A stretch of DNA of 64,000 nt from Candidatus Mediterraneibacter quadrami (GTDB lineage Bacteria; Bacillota; Clostridia; Lachnospirales; Lachnospiraceae): NCBI GenBank assembly GCA_019120575.1, contig DWUU01000015.1, positions 1 to 64,000 on the forward strand. The letters run 5' to 3'. Below are positions 1-9,116 of the stretch, piece after piece. Within the stretch, counting starts at the first letter, position 1. Each line of letters begins with the position of its first letter. The notes under the pieces are model-generated. The model did no database searches. It had not been told where the DNA came from and saw only the letters and a list, made by a program, of their open reading frames with translations. The translations under genes and the position numbers were made by a program.

Positions 1-719
1 GTGATCACACCGTCGATATAGGCGCTGTCGTAGAACGCGACACTGTTGTTCCGGTTATTGAACCCGCCGGTGCCGGCCGTACTGAAGGAATGGACCAGCG
101 CGTCGTAGAGGTTCATCCCGCCCAGCATCAGAAGAATCACTTCCACCGCCGTCAGGGCGAAATACATCCCGTACAGAATGGTCGCCGTATTCCTCGCCTT
201 CGGCACCAGTTTATCCGATTCCGGCCCGGGCATCTCCGCCCGCATCAGGGGCATGGAGTTCTCATCGTCCAGGGATGTGATCATAAGCACGAATACAAGC
301 ACACCCATCCCGCCGATCCAGTGAGTCAGACACCGCCAGAAATTGATTCCCATCGGCAGGCTTTCGATCTCCTGCAGGATTGTGGATCCGGTCGTTGTAA
401 AACCGGATACCGTCTCAAAAAACGCATCGATGTACGCCGGGATGCTGCCTGAGATCACAAAGGGGAGCGCCCCGAAGGCCGACCACAGAAGCCAGGCCAG
501 CGCAACAATGGCAAAACTTTCCTTGCCGTAGATCCTCGTGGATTTCGGCCGCTTCCTTCCGAAGATCAGGAAGACCACGCCCAGGATCAGGCTCACGATC
601 AGAAAAGAGAATCCGCTCTTCTCCTGATAAAGCAGCGAAACGAATGCCGGGATCAGAAGAACAGCCCCCTCAACGCCCAGCATTCTGCCAAGTATATATA
701 TAATCATTCGTTTATTCAT
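1..719 (-). CDS. trkH: TrkH-family potassium uptake protein, membrane subunit (partial, C-terminus outside window)
   Basis: Integral membrane channel subunit of a Trk/Ktr potassium uptake system, working with the TrkA protein encoded just upstream. The visible 239 residues carry hydrophobic membrane segments and two selectivity-filter-like loops typical of the family: VSGFTTTGST near residues 104-113 and HSFSTAGTGGFN near 210-221. The ATG at 719 lies 10 nt after the trkA stop, behind a weak GGTGCGGAA site, so translational coupling is likely. The reading frame stays open to base 1, so roughly the second half of the protein is missing only because the window ends. Family assignment is firm; whether the complex prefers K+ alone or is Na+-dependent cannot be read from sequence. 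Confidence 0.95.
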   Translation of the reverse strand, partial: MNKRMIIYILGRMLGVEGAVLLIPAFVSLLYQEKSGFSFLIVSLILGVVFLIFGRKRPKSTRIYGKESFAIVALAWLLWSAFGALPFVISGSIPAYIDAFFETVSGFTTTGSTILQEIESLPMGINFWRCLTHWIGGMGVLVFVLMITSLDDENSMPLMRAEMPGPESDKLVPKARNTATILYGMYFALTAVEVILLMLGGMNLYDALVHSFSTAGTGGFNNRNNSVAFYDSAYIDGVI

Positions 720-729
720 TTTTCCGCAC

Positions 730-2088
730 CTATACCAGAATATCCTCTAAATCTTCGATATGACTGTCCATCGTCACCACAATCACGCTGTCGCCCGGCT
801 CCATGCAGTCATCACCGCCCGGGATGATGATCTGACGCTTTCTGGCAATGCAGGCGATCAGATTGTTCGGCTTAAGCTGAAGTTCCTTGAGCGGGATCCC
901 TGTATAAGTTGTCGCGGACCGGATGACAAACTCCAGCGCTTCGACTTTCTCATCCACGAGCTGGTAGAGGGTCTCCACGTTGGCGCTTCCCTGGGAGTTC
1001 TTTCTGGCTCGCACATAGCTCAGGATGGCGTCCGCAGTGGCCGTTTTGGCCGACACGATGCTGTCGATCCCGAAATCCTCCACCATGCTTGCCCGACGGT
1101 CCTCGTTGATCTTCGCAATAATCTTCGACGCGCCCTGGCTCTTGGCAAACAGCGCCGTGATAATATTCTCCTCGTCCATACCGGTCAGGCCGACGAAGGC
1201 ATCCGCCTCCTCGATTCCCTCCTCAATCAGCAGGTCGTGGTCCGTTGCGTCTCCGTTGATGATCGTCGCCTTCGGCAGGAGTTCGCACAGCTCCTCGCAT
1301 CGCTTTACATCCCGCTCGATGATCTTGATCTGCATGCCCAGCTTGCCAAGCTGCATTGCCAGATAATAGGACACTCTTCCGCCGCCGCAGATAATAACTT
1401 TGCGGATCTTTCCCCGGTGCTTTCCGAACATACGGAAGAACCTCTCCATTTCAATATGGGAAACCGCGATATGCAGGCGGTCGCCTTTACTGATCTCATA
1501 GTCGCCGTCCGGGATCAGCACGTCTCCGCCGTGTTCCACCGCGCAGACAAGCAGTTTGATCTGGAACCGCGCGTACATATTCGCAAGCGTGACCCCGATC
1601 AGTTTGCTGTCCTCAGGGATCGCATATTCGATCAGCTCCACTCTTCCCTTTACAAATGTCTCGATCTTGCTGGCATCCGGGAACAACAGCAGTCTGCTGA
1701 TCTCATCCGCTACGATCAGTTCCGGGTTCACTGCCATGCTCAGATGGAGGTCTTCCTTCAGAAGCCCGATCTGCCTGAAATAGATCGGGTTTCGCACGCG
1801 CGCAATCGTATGTCTTGCCCCGAGCCTCCTGGCAATCAGGCAGCTCAGCATATTGCACTCGTCCGCAGACGTGCAGGCGATCACAAGGTCCGCGTGGGGC
1901 ACGTCCGCCTCCTTCTGAACCTCCGCATCTGCCGCATCGCCGGTCACGCAGGCGATATCCAGACGGTCAACGGCATATTTTAATTTCTTTTCATTGCTGT
2001 CGATCATCACCACATCATAGTTTTCGACAGAAAGCTGTTTTGCGAGTTTATACCCTACTTTCCCATCTCCGATGATAACAATCTTCAT
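730..2088 (-). CDS. trkA: Trk system potassium uptake protein TrkA (two RCK domains)
   Basis: Cytoplasmic NAD(H)/nucleotide-binding regulatory subunit of the TrkAH potassium transporter. The 452-residue length fits a full double-RCK TrkA rather than the single-domain KtrA. Two Rossmann motifs are visible, GDGKVGYKLA near residues 7-16 and GGGRVSYYLA near 236-245, each followed by a TrkA_C domain (around 140-220 and 370-452). It is the first gene of a trkA-trkH pair and sits behind a good sigma-A promoter (2168-2196) with an array of about 11-bp-spaced half-sites, so potassium uptake is probably controlled by a DNA-binding response regulator. Confidence 0.97.
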   Translation of the reverse strand: MKIVIIGDGKVGYKLAKQLSVENYDVVMIDSNEKKLKYAVDRLDIACVTGDAADAEVQKEADVPHADLVIACTSADECNMLSCLIARRLGARHTIARVRNPIYFRQIGLLKEDLHLSMAVNPELIVADEISRLLLFPDASKIETFVKGRVELIEYAIPEDSKLIGVTLANMYARFQIKLLVCAVEHGGDVLIPDGDYEISKGDRLHIAVSHIEMERFFRMFGKHRGKIRKVIICGGGRVSYYLAMQLGKLGMQIKIIERDVKRCEELCELLPKATIINGDATDHDLLIEEGIEEADAFVGLTGMDEENIITALFAKSQGASKIIAKINEDRRASMVEDFGIDSIVSAKTATADAILSYVRARKNSQGSANVETLYQLVDEKVEALEFVIRSATTYTGIPLKELQLKPNNLIACIARKRQIIIPGGDDCMEPGDSVIVVTMDSHIEDLEDILV

Positions 2089-2167
2089 TCCTTTTTCCTC
2101 TGTAATGTCAATATTTTAGTGCCGGCACGGGCCGACACTAATTCTCGTTTTCTCAAGGAGCAGAGCA

Positions 2168-2240
2168 ATTATATCACCTTTGCATATAAAGTACAATATT
2201 TTAGCGCTTTCTTAGCGCGTATCTTAACACTATCTTAATA
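2168..2240 (-). promoter_or_regulatory. trkA promoter with four direct half-sites at 11/12/11 bp spacing
   Basis: On the minus strand TTGTAC (2191-2196) and TATAAT (2168-2173) are separated by 17 bp, and the -10 has an extended TGA. Immediately upstream of the -35, four half-sites begin on the plus strand with TTAG at 2201, TTAG at 2212, TTAA at 2224 and TTAA at 2235. The 11/12/11 bp steps place them on one helix face, the pattern expected for OmpR/PhoB-type regulators. The regulator is not identified. Confidence 0.65.
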
Positions 2241-2248
2241 CAGGCGGC

Positions 2249-2283
2249 AAAAAACGGGCAGGAAACCGCCTGGTCTCCTGCCC
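2249..2283 (-). terminator. Rho-independent terminator after the EF-G paralogue
   Basis: An 8-bp stem GGGCAGGA/TCCTGCCC (2256-2263 with 2276-2283) is followed on the minus strand by a run of six T (plus-strand A run 2249-2254). It lies 31 bp past the stop of the EF-G-like gene. Confidence 0.85.
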
Positions 2284-2314
2284 TGATGACGGGATCTTCA
2301 TCCCGCATGATCCT

Positions 2315-4390
2315 TTATTCTTCTGACGCTCTCGCTGCAATCTCTCTTTCCTGTACGTCCGACGGAGCCTGCTCGTATCTTGCGAACGTATACTCGTACG
2401 TTCCGCGTCCGCCGGTCATGGAACGGAGCGTTGTACAGTAGCCGAATACGCCGGTCATCGGGATATCCGCCTCAATGACCTGTTTGCCGCCGGCGATCGG
2501 GTTCATGCCGAGCACGCGGCCGCGCCGCTTGTTCAGATCACCCATGACGTCTCCGGTGTACTCGTCCGGAACCGTAACCTTAATGGATGCGATCGGCTCA
2601 AGGAGCACCGGTGAAGCCTCAAGAAAGCCTTTCTTGAATGCCTGGGATGTAGCGGTCTTGAACGCCATCTCCGAGGAGTCTACCGGATGATAGGATCCAT
2701 CGTACAGGATCGCTTTCACGCCCACAACCGGATATCCGGCAAGCGGTCCTTTTACAACCGATTCCTGAAGCCCCTTTTCCACAGCCGGGAAGTAGTTCTT
2801 CGGAACCGCGCCGCCTACAACGCATTCTTCGAAGATATACGGCGTATCCAGATCTCCGGACGGCTCGAACTTCATTTTAACGTGTCCGTACTGGCCGTGT
2901 CCGCCGGTCTGTTTCTTGTACTTCATATCCACATCGGAGTTCTTGCGGATCGTCTCACGGAACGCAACCTTCGGCGTCTCCAGATTGATCTCCACTTTAT
3001 ATCTTGCGGCAAGCTTGCTCGCCGTGATCTCCAGATGCTGGTCGCCCATGCCGTAGAGAAGCGTCTGACGGTTCTCGCTGTCATTTACAACCTTCAGCGT
3101 CACATCTTCCGCCGTCATCCTTGCAAGAGCCTGGGACACCTTATCCTCATCGCCCTTATTCTTAACCGTGTATTTCATGAATGTATACGGTACGGAATAG
3201 TCGGTCTTCGCATAGGATACCGGTGACGCTTTTGTGGAAAGCGTATCGCCCGTGCGTGTATTCGCCAGTTTTGCGATGGCGCCGATGTCTCCGGCGAACA
3301 GTTCGCTTACTTCTGACGGCTTATTGCCGCTCATCGTATAAAGTTTGCCCGGCTTCTCCTCTGCGTCCGTATCTGCATTATAGAGAACATCGTCGCCCTT
3401 GAGCACGCCGGAGCATACCTTTACAAAGGAATATTTTCCGATAAACGGGTCAACCATTGTCTTGAATACATATGCGGTCTTCGCCTTGGAGAAATCATAA
3501 TCCGCCTCGAAGATCTCGTTCGTCCTGCGGTTGATGCCCGCGCATTTTCTCTTGTCCGGGCTTGGGAAGAAACGGACGATATCGGACAGCAGGTTTGCAA
3601 CGCCCTGCGCCTGGATGTTGGATCCCATAGCTACCGGAACGATGTCGCCTTCCATAACTTCCGTACGCATGGCCGCACGGATCTCCTCAATGGAGAATTC
3701 CTCGCCGTTGAAGTAGCGCTCCATGAACTCTTCACTGGTCTCTGCAACCGCCTCCATAAGAGAATCCCTCAGGATCTCCAGGTTCGGTTTACAGTAATCC
3801 GGGATCTCGCACTCTTCTCTCTGGCCGATGCCTGTGTATCTTCTTCCTGCATTCTTGATCACGTTGATGTAGCCTACCAGTTTCTCGTTCTCGCGGATCG
3901 GCTGGAAATGAGGCGCGATCTTCTTGCCGTAGCGCGCCGTAAGATCTTCCACGACCTGACGGAAGCTGGCGTCATCCACGTCCATCTCTGTCACATAGAC
4001 CATTCTCGGCAGATTGTATTTGTCGCAGAGCTCCCACGCTTTCTCCGTGCCAACCTGCACGCCCGCCTTGCCGGATACGACGATGACCGCCGCGTCCGCT
4101 GCGCTGACCGCTTCCTCAACCTCGCCCACGAAGTCGAAATATCCCGGTGTGTCAAGGATATTGATCTTCGCTTTTTCCCACTCGATGGGGATCAGGCTCG
4201 TGCTGATGGAAAATCCGCGTTTCTGCTCCTCTTTATCGAAATCGCTCACCGTACTGGCATCTGAAACTTTGCCCATGCGGTTCGACGCACCCGATACGTA
4301 CAGCATTGCCTCAACAAGACTTGTCTTTCCGCTTCCGCCGTGTCCGAGCAATACCACGTTTCTAATTTCGTCCGTTCTGTAAACCTTCAT
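2315..4390 (-). CDS. EF-G-like translational GTPase paralogue (EF-G2 type)
   Basis: Translation-factor GTPase of 691 residues with the full EF-G architecture: G domain, domain II, then domains III-V (GHGQYGHVK near 500 and a TGVFGYCTTLRSMTGGRG segment near 650). Key G motifs differ from canonical FusA. The P-loop is GHGGSGKT (16-23), the switch II motif is DTPGYFDF (80-87) with Tyr in place of the catalytic His, and TEMD (134-137) replaces NKxD. These are known traits of the EF-G2-like branch, so this is probably not the main elongation factor. Clear AAGGAGG site at the ATG. It is monocistronic, with its own promoter and terminator. Its cellular role is not established from sequence. Confidence 0.9.
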   Translation of the reverse strand: MKVYRTDEIRNVVLLGHGGSGKTSLVEAMLYVSGASNRMGKVSDASTVSDFDKEEQKRGFSISTSLIPIEWEKAKINILDTPGYFDFVGEVEEAVSAADAAVIVVSGKAGVQVGTEKAWELCDKYNLPRMVYVTEMDVDDASFRQVVEDLTARYGKKIAPHFQPIRENEKLVGYINVIKNAGRRYTGIGQREECEIPDYCKPNLEILRDSLMEAVAETSEEFMERYFNGEEFSIEEIRAAMRTEVMEGDIVPVAMGSNIQAQGVANLLSDIVRFFPSPDKRKCAGINRRTNEIFEADYDFSKAKTAYVFKTMVDPFIGKYSFVKVCSGVLKGDDVLYNADTDAEEKPGKLYTMSGNKPSEVSELFAGDIGAIAKLANTRTGDTLSTKASPVSYAKTDYSVPYTFMKYTVKNKGDEDKVSQALARMTAEDVTLKVVNDSENRQTLLYGMGDQHLEITASKLAARYKVEINLETPKVAFRETIRKNSDVDMKYKKQTGGHGQYGHVKMKFEPSGDLDTPYIFEECVVGGAVPKNYFPAVEKGLQESVVKGPLAGYPVVGVKAILYDGSYHPVDSSEMAFKTATSQAFKKGFLEASPVLLEPIASIKVTVPDEYTGDVMGDLNKRRGRVLGMNPIAGGKQVIEADIPMTGVFGYCTTLRSMTGGRGTYEYTFARYEQAPSDVQEREIAARASEE

Positions 4391-4460
4391 GCTGCTGCCT
4401 CCTTGTTATGTAGTTATTCCGCCCGCCTCATGATCTTTCCGGCAGGCACATCATGGATAT

Positions 4461-4489
4461 ATTGTACTAAAATCAGCACATAATTACAA
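4461..4489 (-). promoter_or_regulatory. Sigma-A promoter of the EF-G paralogue
   Basis: Minus strand TTGTAA (4484-4489), 17 bp spacer, TACAAT (4461-4466), about 70 bp upstream of the ATG at 4390. Confidence 0.7.
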
Positions 4490-4524
4490 CTATTTTATTC
4501 ATTTTTCACATATATTATTTATCG

Positions 4525-4553
4525 TTTACTTTTACGATGTAAAGTGCTAAGAT
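4525..4553 (+). promoter_or_regulatory. tyrA-aroA promoter
   Basis: TTTACT (4525-4530), 17 bp spacer, TAAGAT (4548-4553). The leader between here and the ATG at 4622 can form a stem CTGTTTTTTCC/GGAAAAACAG at about 4571-4602, just before the GAGAAAGGA ribosome binding site. No leader peptide or T-box was recognised. Confidence 0.6.
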
Positions 4554-4621
4554 ATCCCTGTACATCAGTTCTGTTTTTTCCTGTAAAATCATGGAAAAAC
4601 AGAGAAAGGATTTTGACTTAT

Positions 4622-5719
4622 ATGGATTCTGTAAAAATCGGATTTATCGGGCTGGGCCTGATCGGCGGTTCTGTCGCCAAAGCCATCCGGAAGTATTATC
4701 CGGATCATGAGATCATCGCATTTGACAAAAGCCGGGAAACGCTGGCGCTTGCCGTGCAGGACAATACGATTGATACGGCCTGCGCTTCCATTGACGAACA
4801 TTTCGGAAGCTGCAACTATATCTTCCTGTGCGCGCCCGTCTCCTGCAATACCGCGTATCTGGCACAGCTTAAGACCATTATAAATAAAGACTGCATCCTC
4901 ACGGATGTGGGCAGCGTTAAAACGTCCATCCACGAAGAGATCATCACGCTCGGTATGGAAGAAAACTTCATCGGCGGCCACCCCATGGCCGGTTCCGAAA
5001 AGAGCGGCTTCGCAAATTCCAGGCCGCACCTGATCGAAAACGCCTACTATATTCTGACGCCTTCAGGGAAAGTATCCCGGGATAAGATCGACGCTTACCG
5101 GGCATTTATTGAATCCCTGAAAGCCATCCCGGTCATCCTGGATTACAGGGAGCACGACTGCATTACCGGGACCATCAGCCATCTGCCCCATCTTATCGCA
5201 GCAACGCTTGTCAACTACGTGAAAGACCACGATACAAAGGATGAGCTTATGAAGGCGCTGGCGGCCGGAGGATTCAAAGACCTCACAAGGATCGCGTCCT
5301 CCTCCCCCGTCATGTGGCAGCAGATCTGTCTGAAGAACGGCGGAAATATTTCCCGCATACTGGACGGCTATATCCGGGCCCTTGAAAATGTAAAGAACGC
5401 AGTTGATTCCGGCAGTGAAAGCGCGCTCTATTCCCTGTTCGAGACATCAAGGGATTACCGGAACTCCATGCCGGGCGCCTCGGCCGGCCCGATCAAGAAA
5501 CAGTACGCGCTTTACTGCGATATCATCGACGAGGCCGGCGGGATCGCGACCATCGCGACCATCCTCGCCAGCAACAATATCAATATTAAAAACATCGGGA
5601 TCATCCATAACCGGGAATTTGAAGAAGGCGCGCTGCGGATCGAATTTTATGATGAAGATTCATCCGTAAAAGCCGTGGAACTGCTTCAGAAGTTCCATTA
5701 TATTGTTTACGAGACATAG
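4622..5719 (+). CDS. tyrA: Prephenate dehydrogenase with C-terminal ACT domain
   Basis: Cytosolic NAD(P)-dependent oxidative decarboxylation of prephenate to 4-hydroxyphenylpyruvate, the committed step to tyrosine. The Rossmann loop GLGLIGGS is at residues 10-17, the prephenate dehydrogenase core follows (GGHPMAGSEKSG near 118-129), and a C-terminal ACT domain occupies about 294-365, suggesting tyrosine feedback control. No chorismate mutase domain is fused. The ATG at 4622 has a GAGAAAGGA site; an in-frame upstream ATG at 4544 lies inside the promoter and was rejected. The product is 365 residues, normal for Firmicute TyrA. aroA follows 71 bp downstream in the same direction. Confidence 0.96.
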   Translation: MDSVKIGFIGLGLIGGSVAKAIRKYYPDHEIIAFDKSRETLALAVQDNTIDTACASIDEHFGSCNYIFLCAPVSCNTAYLAQLKTIINKDCILTDVGSVKTSIHEEIITLGMEENFIGGHPMAGSEKSGFANSRPHLIENAYYILTPSGKVSRDKIDAYRAFIESLKAIPVILDYREHDCITGTISHLPHLIAATLVNYVKDHDTKDELMKALAAGGFKDLTRIASSSPVMWQQICLKNGGNISRILDGYIRALENVKNAVDSGSESALYSLFETSRDYRNSMPGASAGPIKKQYALYCDIIDEAGGIATIATILASNNINIKNIGIIHNREFEEGALRIEFYDEDSSVKAVELLQKFHYIVYET

Positions 5720-5790
5720 CTCCCGGGCCGGGCGCAGCCGCCTGAAACCGGAAGCCGGATCCAGATATAATAGAAAGGACATTACTGACC

Positions 5791-7080
5791 ATGGAATTAT
5801 GCAGTATAACAGGACTGAAAGGATCGATCAGCGTTCCGGGAGACAAATCCATCTCCCACCGCTGCGTGATGTTCGGCTCTATCGCCGAAGGAACAACGGA
5901 GATCCGTAATTTTCTGGAAGGCGCGGACTGTCTTGCCACGATCCGCTGCTTCCGCACGCTTGGGATCGACATTGAGGAAGACAAAGACACTGTGCTCGTG
6001 CACGGGAAAGGCCTGCACGGACTATCCGCGCCTTCGGACATCCTCGATGTAGGCAACAGCGGAACGACAACTCGCCTGCTGTCCGGGATCCTGGCCGGTC
6101 AGCCCTTTGAATCCAAAATATCAGGCGATGAATCGCTAAACGCCCGCCCGATGAAACGGATCATCGATCCTCTGACTGAGATGGGCGCCAATATCTCAAG
6201 CGTTCTGCGAAACGGCTGCGCTCCGCTCTACATTACTCCCGGAAAGCTCCATGGGATCCATTATGAATCACCGGTCGCATCCGCCCAGGTAAAATCCTGC
6301 ATCCTGCTGGCCGGACTCTACGCAGGCGGAGAGACATCCGTAAGCGAGCCCGCGCTCTCCCGCAACCACACGGAACTGATGCTGAAGGAATTCGGCGCGG
6401 ACCTCCGCTCCGTCCACGAACTGGGCAGCACGAAAACAACCGCTGTCATCCGTCCGTGCAGCGGGCTGTACGGTCAGAAGATTACGGTGCCCGGCGATAT
6501 TTCTTCAGCCGCCTACTTTATCGCAGCCGGCCTGATCGTTCCGGACTCCGAGATCCTTATTAAAAACGTCGGGATCAATCCGACCCGCGCCGGCATCCTG
6601 AAAGTCTGCGAAGACATGGGCGGAGACATCACACTCCTGAACGAACGCACCGAAGGCGGAGAAAAGATGGCCGACATCCTCGTCCGCACGAGCAGACTGC
6701 ACGGCACAACCATCAAAGGAGATATTATCCCGACCCTCATTGACGAGATCCCGGTCATCGCCGTCATGGCCGCTGTTGCAGACGGAACAACCGTCATCAA
6801 AGACGCTGCCGAGCTGAAAGTAAAAGAGACAGACCGCATCGAAACCATATGCGATAATCTCAAGGCCATGGGCTGCAATGTCACCCCGACTGATGACGGC
6901 ATGATCATTGTCGGAGGAACACTGAAAGGGGCCATGATCCACACGCTGCTCGACCACCGCATTGCCATGGCATTCAGCATCGCCGCACTTGTGGCGGAGG
7001 GGAATACAAAGATCCTGGACAGCAGGTGCGTGGATGTGTCCTATCCCACATTTTATGATACATTCGAAGAATTGCTGTAA
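5791..7080 (+). CDS. aroA: 3-phosphoshikimate 1-carboxyvinyltransferase (EPSP synthase)
   Basis: Sixth step of the shikimate pathway: transfers enolpyruvate from PEP to shikimate 3-phosphate. The 429 residues contain the N-terminal substrate loop GDKSISHR (18-25), the GNSGTTTRLL motif near 89-98, and the C-terminal RIAMAFSIAAL segment near 390-400. GAAAGGAC precedes the ATG. It forms a two-gene aromatic amino acid unit with tyrA. A complex palindromic region rather than a simple terminator follows. Whether it is glyphosate-sensitive (class I) or tolerant (class II) was not determined. Confidence 0.97.
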   Translation: MELCSITGLKGSISVPGDKSISHRCVMFGSIAEGTTEIRNFLEGADCLATIRCFRTLGIDIEEDKDTVLVHGKGLHGLSAPSDILDVGNSGTTTRLLSGILAGQPFESKISGDESLNARPMKRIIDPLTEMGANISSVLRNGCAPLYITPGKLHGIHYESPVASAQVKSCILLAGLYAGGETSVSEPALSRNHTELMLKEFGADLRSVHELGSTKTTAVIRPCSGLYGQKITVPGDISSAAYFIAAGLIVPDSEILIKNVGINPTRAGILKVCEDMGGDITLLNERTEGGEKMADILVRTSRLHGTTIKGDIIPTLIDEIPVIAVMAAVADGTTVIKDAAELKVKETDRIETICDNLKAMGCNVTPTDDGMIIVGGTLKGAMIHTLLDHRIAMAFSIAALVAEGNTKILDSRCVDVSYPTFYDTFEELL

Positions 7081-7137
7081 CTTCCTGTTTTCGAACAGCT
7101 TGATTCATAAATGTTTTCAGCATCAATAAGAGGATAG

Positions 7138-7385
7138 TGAACAGATTCTGTCACAGCAAAAGATGTGTCCAGGCTCAGTTCGAGAATTATGAAAAATCTA
7201 AGGCCACGGAAAGCCGGCTAAATACGAAAAGAGGAATTGGAGAACTCGCCTTTCAGGCTCAGACAACTCCAATTCCTCTTTTAACGCCGACTTTCCGTGG
7301 CCTGATTTTTCTATAATTCTCTCAAATTCACCTGCCCACATCTTTGCTGCGCAGAATCACTTCCCCATCACAGAATCTACTGCCC
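7138..7385. repeat. Large imperfect palindrome (~245 bp) at the aroA 3' end
   Basis: A long inverted repeat without coding potential. The inner arms GAGGAATTGGAG (7231-7242) and CTCCAATTCCTC (7267-7278) are perfect and enclose a 24-nt loop. Outward, the homology continues with small gaps through GGCCACGGAAAG, GAGAATTAT, AGATGTG and AGATTCTGT. The RNA would form a hairpin of over 100 bp. It could be a miniature inverted-repeat element, or a termination/stability structure for aroA. No target-site duplication was identified. Confidence 0.75.
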
Positions 7386-7521
7386 AATACTTTTATCACC
7401 CGTCTGAAAAACAGGTGATTTGCTGTCAGCCTGCTATTTGCCGAATCAGTTCCACAAACTTGAAGCATAAATGGAAACCGCTTAAAAGATTTACGGTTTA
7501 AAAATAGCAGTTATATATTTA

Positions 7522-7871
7522 GTCCGTATTTTTTAAACACCTATACGGTCAATATAAAGAAATCGACTATTTCGTCGGTATGATTTAACAAGTGAATACG
7601 GGCATATTTTACGATTCCTGTATTTCACCCGTATTTTAACGAGTTGACATACGGTCTAAATGTCCGTTTTAGACAAATGAACCGTAAGATTTTTTCTGGA
7701 ATACGGATCAAATCCTTATTTTGCGAATCTGGTCCGTATTATTAATAAATTTCATACAGACCAGATTCAAATTTTTAGAAATATGACGGTGTTTATAAAA
7801 ACATCACTCCATTTTCACGAAATACGGGATAAAGCCGTTCCGGTGACTGTGGTCCGGCTTTATCCCGTATT
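7522..7871. repeat. Chain of five hairpins built on an AATACGG/CCGTATT core
   Basis: AT-rich non-coding DNA between the convergent aroA and dnaJ ends. The core AATACGG occurs in alternating orientation and makes five successive stem-loops: about 7523-7548, 7595-7634, 7647-7686, 7700-7740 and 7820-7871. The last has a 17-bp perfect stem, AATACGGGATAAAGCCG with its complement. The third also holds an inner GTCTAAA/TTTAGAC stem. The final hairpin lies 25 bp from the dnaJ stop and may act in its termination. Nothing else was recognised between 7386 and 7521 except a small ATCACC/GGTGAT stem near 7396-7420. Confidence 0.75.
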
Positions 7872-7895
7872 CCGTGAATCCGCATTCTGATTAAT

Positions 7896-9089
7896 TTAAT
7901 CCTCAAAGACCTCTTTCATCTTGTCCATGAAGCCTTTCTTTTTCTTCTTTTCTCCCTTTCCGGAGTCATCTGCATCATCATTCTGATGCAGGGTATTTCC
8001 GGTAAGTTCATCGAATCTTCTGAGTGCTTCTTTTGCCTCGGCGCTCAGCCGCTCCGGCGTCTGGATCACAAGGGTGACATAGTGGTCGCCCCTTACCTGC
8101 GGATTGCGCAGTGACGGCACGCCTTTGCCTTTCAGACGGACTTTTGTATCCGTCTTTGTGCCCGGTTTTACTGTGTAAATGACATCTCCGTCCACCGTTT
8201 TGATCCGGATATCTCCGCCCAGCGCAGCCACGGCAAATGAGATCGGGACTGTGGAAAAGATATGCACGTCCTGTCTCTGGAATACCGGATGATGAGATAC
8301 ATTCACCTCAACAAGCAGGTCTCCTCTCGGGCCGCCGTTGAGCCCCGGCTCGCCCTTGTCGCGGATGCGCACGCTCTGGCCGTTGTCGATGCCTGCCGGG
8401 ATCGATACCTGGATCTTCTTCCGGCTGGATGTATAGCCTGTACCCGCACATTTCGGGCACTTCTCCTTGATCACCTTGCCGGAACCGCCGCAGTTCGGAC
8501 AGGTCTGCACATTCTGCACGGTGCCGAAGAAGGACTGGGAGGTGTAAACTACCTGGCCCCGGCCGCCGCACTTCGGACAGGTCTCAGGAGATGTTCCAGG
8601 CTTCGCCCCTGTTCCGTTACAGTCTTCGCACGGATCCTTCAGGACAAGGTCAAGTTCCTTTTCGCATCCGAACACAGCCTCTTCAAACGTGATGCGGATG
8701 CTCTTTCGGATATTCGCGCCTTTCATCGGCCCGTTGCCGGCACGTCCGCCCCGGCGTCCGCCGCCGAACAGATCCCCGAATATATCCCCGAAAATATCGC
8801 TGAAATCCGCGCCGCTAAAGTCGAATCCGCCGAATCCGCCGGCGCCGCCTGCTCCGCCCTCGAAAGCCGCATGACCGAACTGGTCATACTGACGGCGTTT
8901 GTCCGGATCACTCAGAACGGCATATGCCTCGGAAGCTTCTTTGAACTTTTTCTCCGCTTCCTTGTCACCCGGATTCATGTCGGGATGATACTTTTTCGCC
9001 AGTACACGGTAGGCTTTCTTAATAGACGCCTCATCGGCATCCCGGCCCACCCCCAGCACTTCGTAATAATCTCTCTTTGCCTCTGCCAT
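7896..9089 (-). CDS. dnaJ: Chaperone protein DnaJ
   Basis: Hsp40 co-chaperone that delivers substrates to DnaK and stimulates its ATPase. The 397 residues show the J domain with HPD (KYHPDMNPG near 34-42), a Gly/Phe-rich linker (about 75-115), and a zinc domain with all four CxxCxGxG repeats ([32 protein letters not shown]). The C-terminal substrate-binding domains follow, ending in a Lys-rich tail near 378-388. Last gene of the hrcA-grpE-dnaK-dnaJ operon, separated from dnaK by a 95-bp gap that contains a terminator-like hairpin, so it is probably made at a lower level than DnaK. Confidence 0.98.
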   Translation of the reverse strand: MAEAKRDYYEVLGVGRDADEASIKKAYRVLAKKYHPDMNPGDKEAEKKFKEASEAYAVLSDPDKRRQYDQFGHAAFEGGAGGAGGFGGFDFSGADFSDIFGDIFGDLFGGGRRGGRAGNGPMKGANIRKSIRITFEEAVFGCEKELDLVLKDPCEDCNGTGAKPGTSPETCPKCGGRGQVVYTSQSFFGTVQNVQTCPNCGGSGKVIKEKCPKCAGTGYTSSRKKIQVSIPAGIDNGQSVRIRDKGEPGLNGGPRGDLLVEVNVSHHPVFQRQDVHIFSTVPISFAVAALGGDIRIKTVDGDVIYTVKPGTKTDTKVRLKGKGVPSLRNPQVRGDHYVTLVIQTPERLSAEAKEALRRFDELTGNTLHQNDDADDSGKGEKKKKKGFMDKMKEVFED

Positions 9090-9116
9090 AACTGGAATAC
9101 TCTACCTTTCACGAAA

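Noticed and set aside
4571..4602. Leader stem before tyrA considered as a T-box or tyrosine attenuator
   Set aside because: No T-box sequence (TGGNACCGCG-like), specifier loop, leader peptide or terminator/antiterminator pair is visible.
7522..7871. Considered as a CRISPR array
   Set aside because: The repeated units are about 7-9 bp, alternate in orientation and are irregularly spaced; there are no cas genes or uniform spacers.
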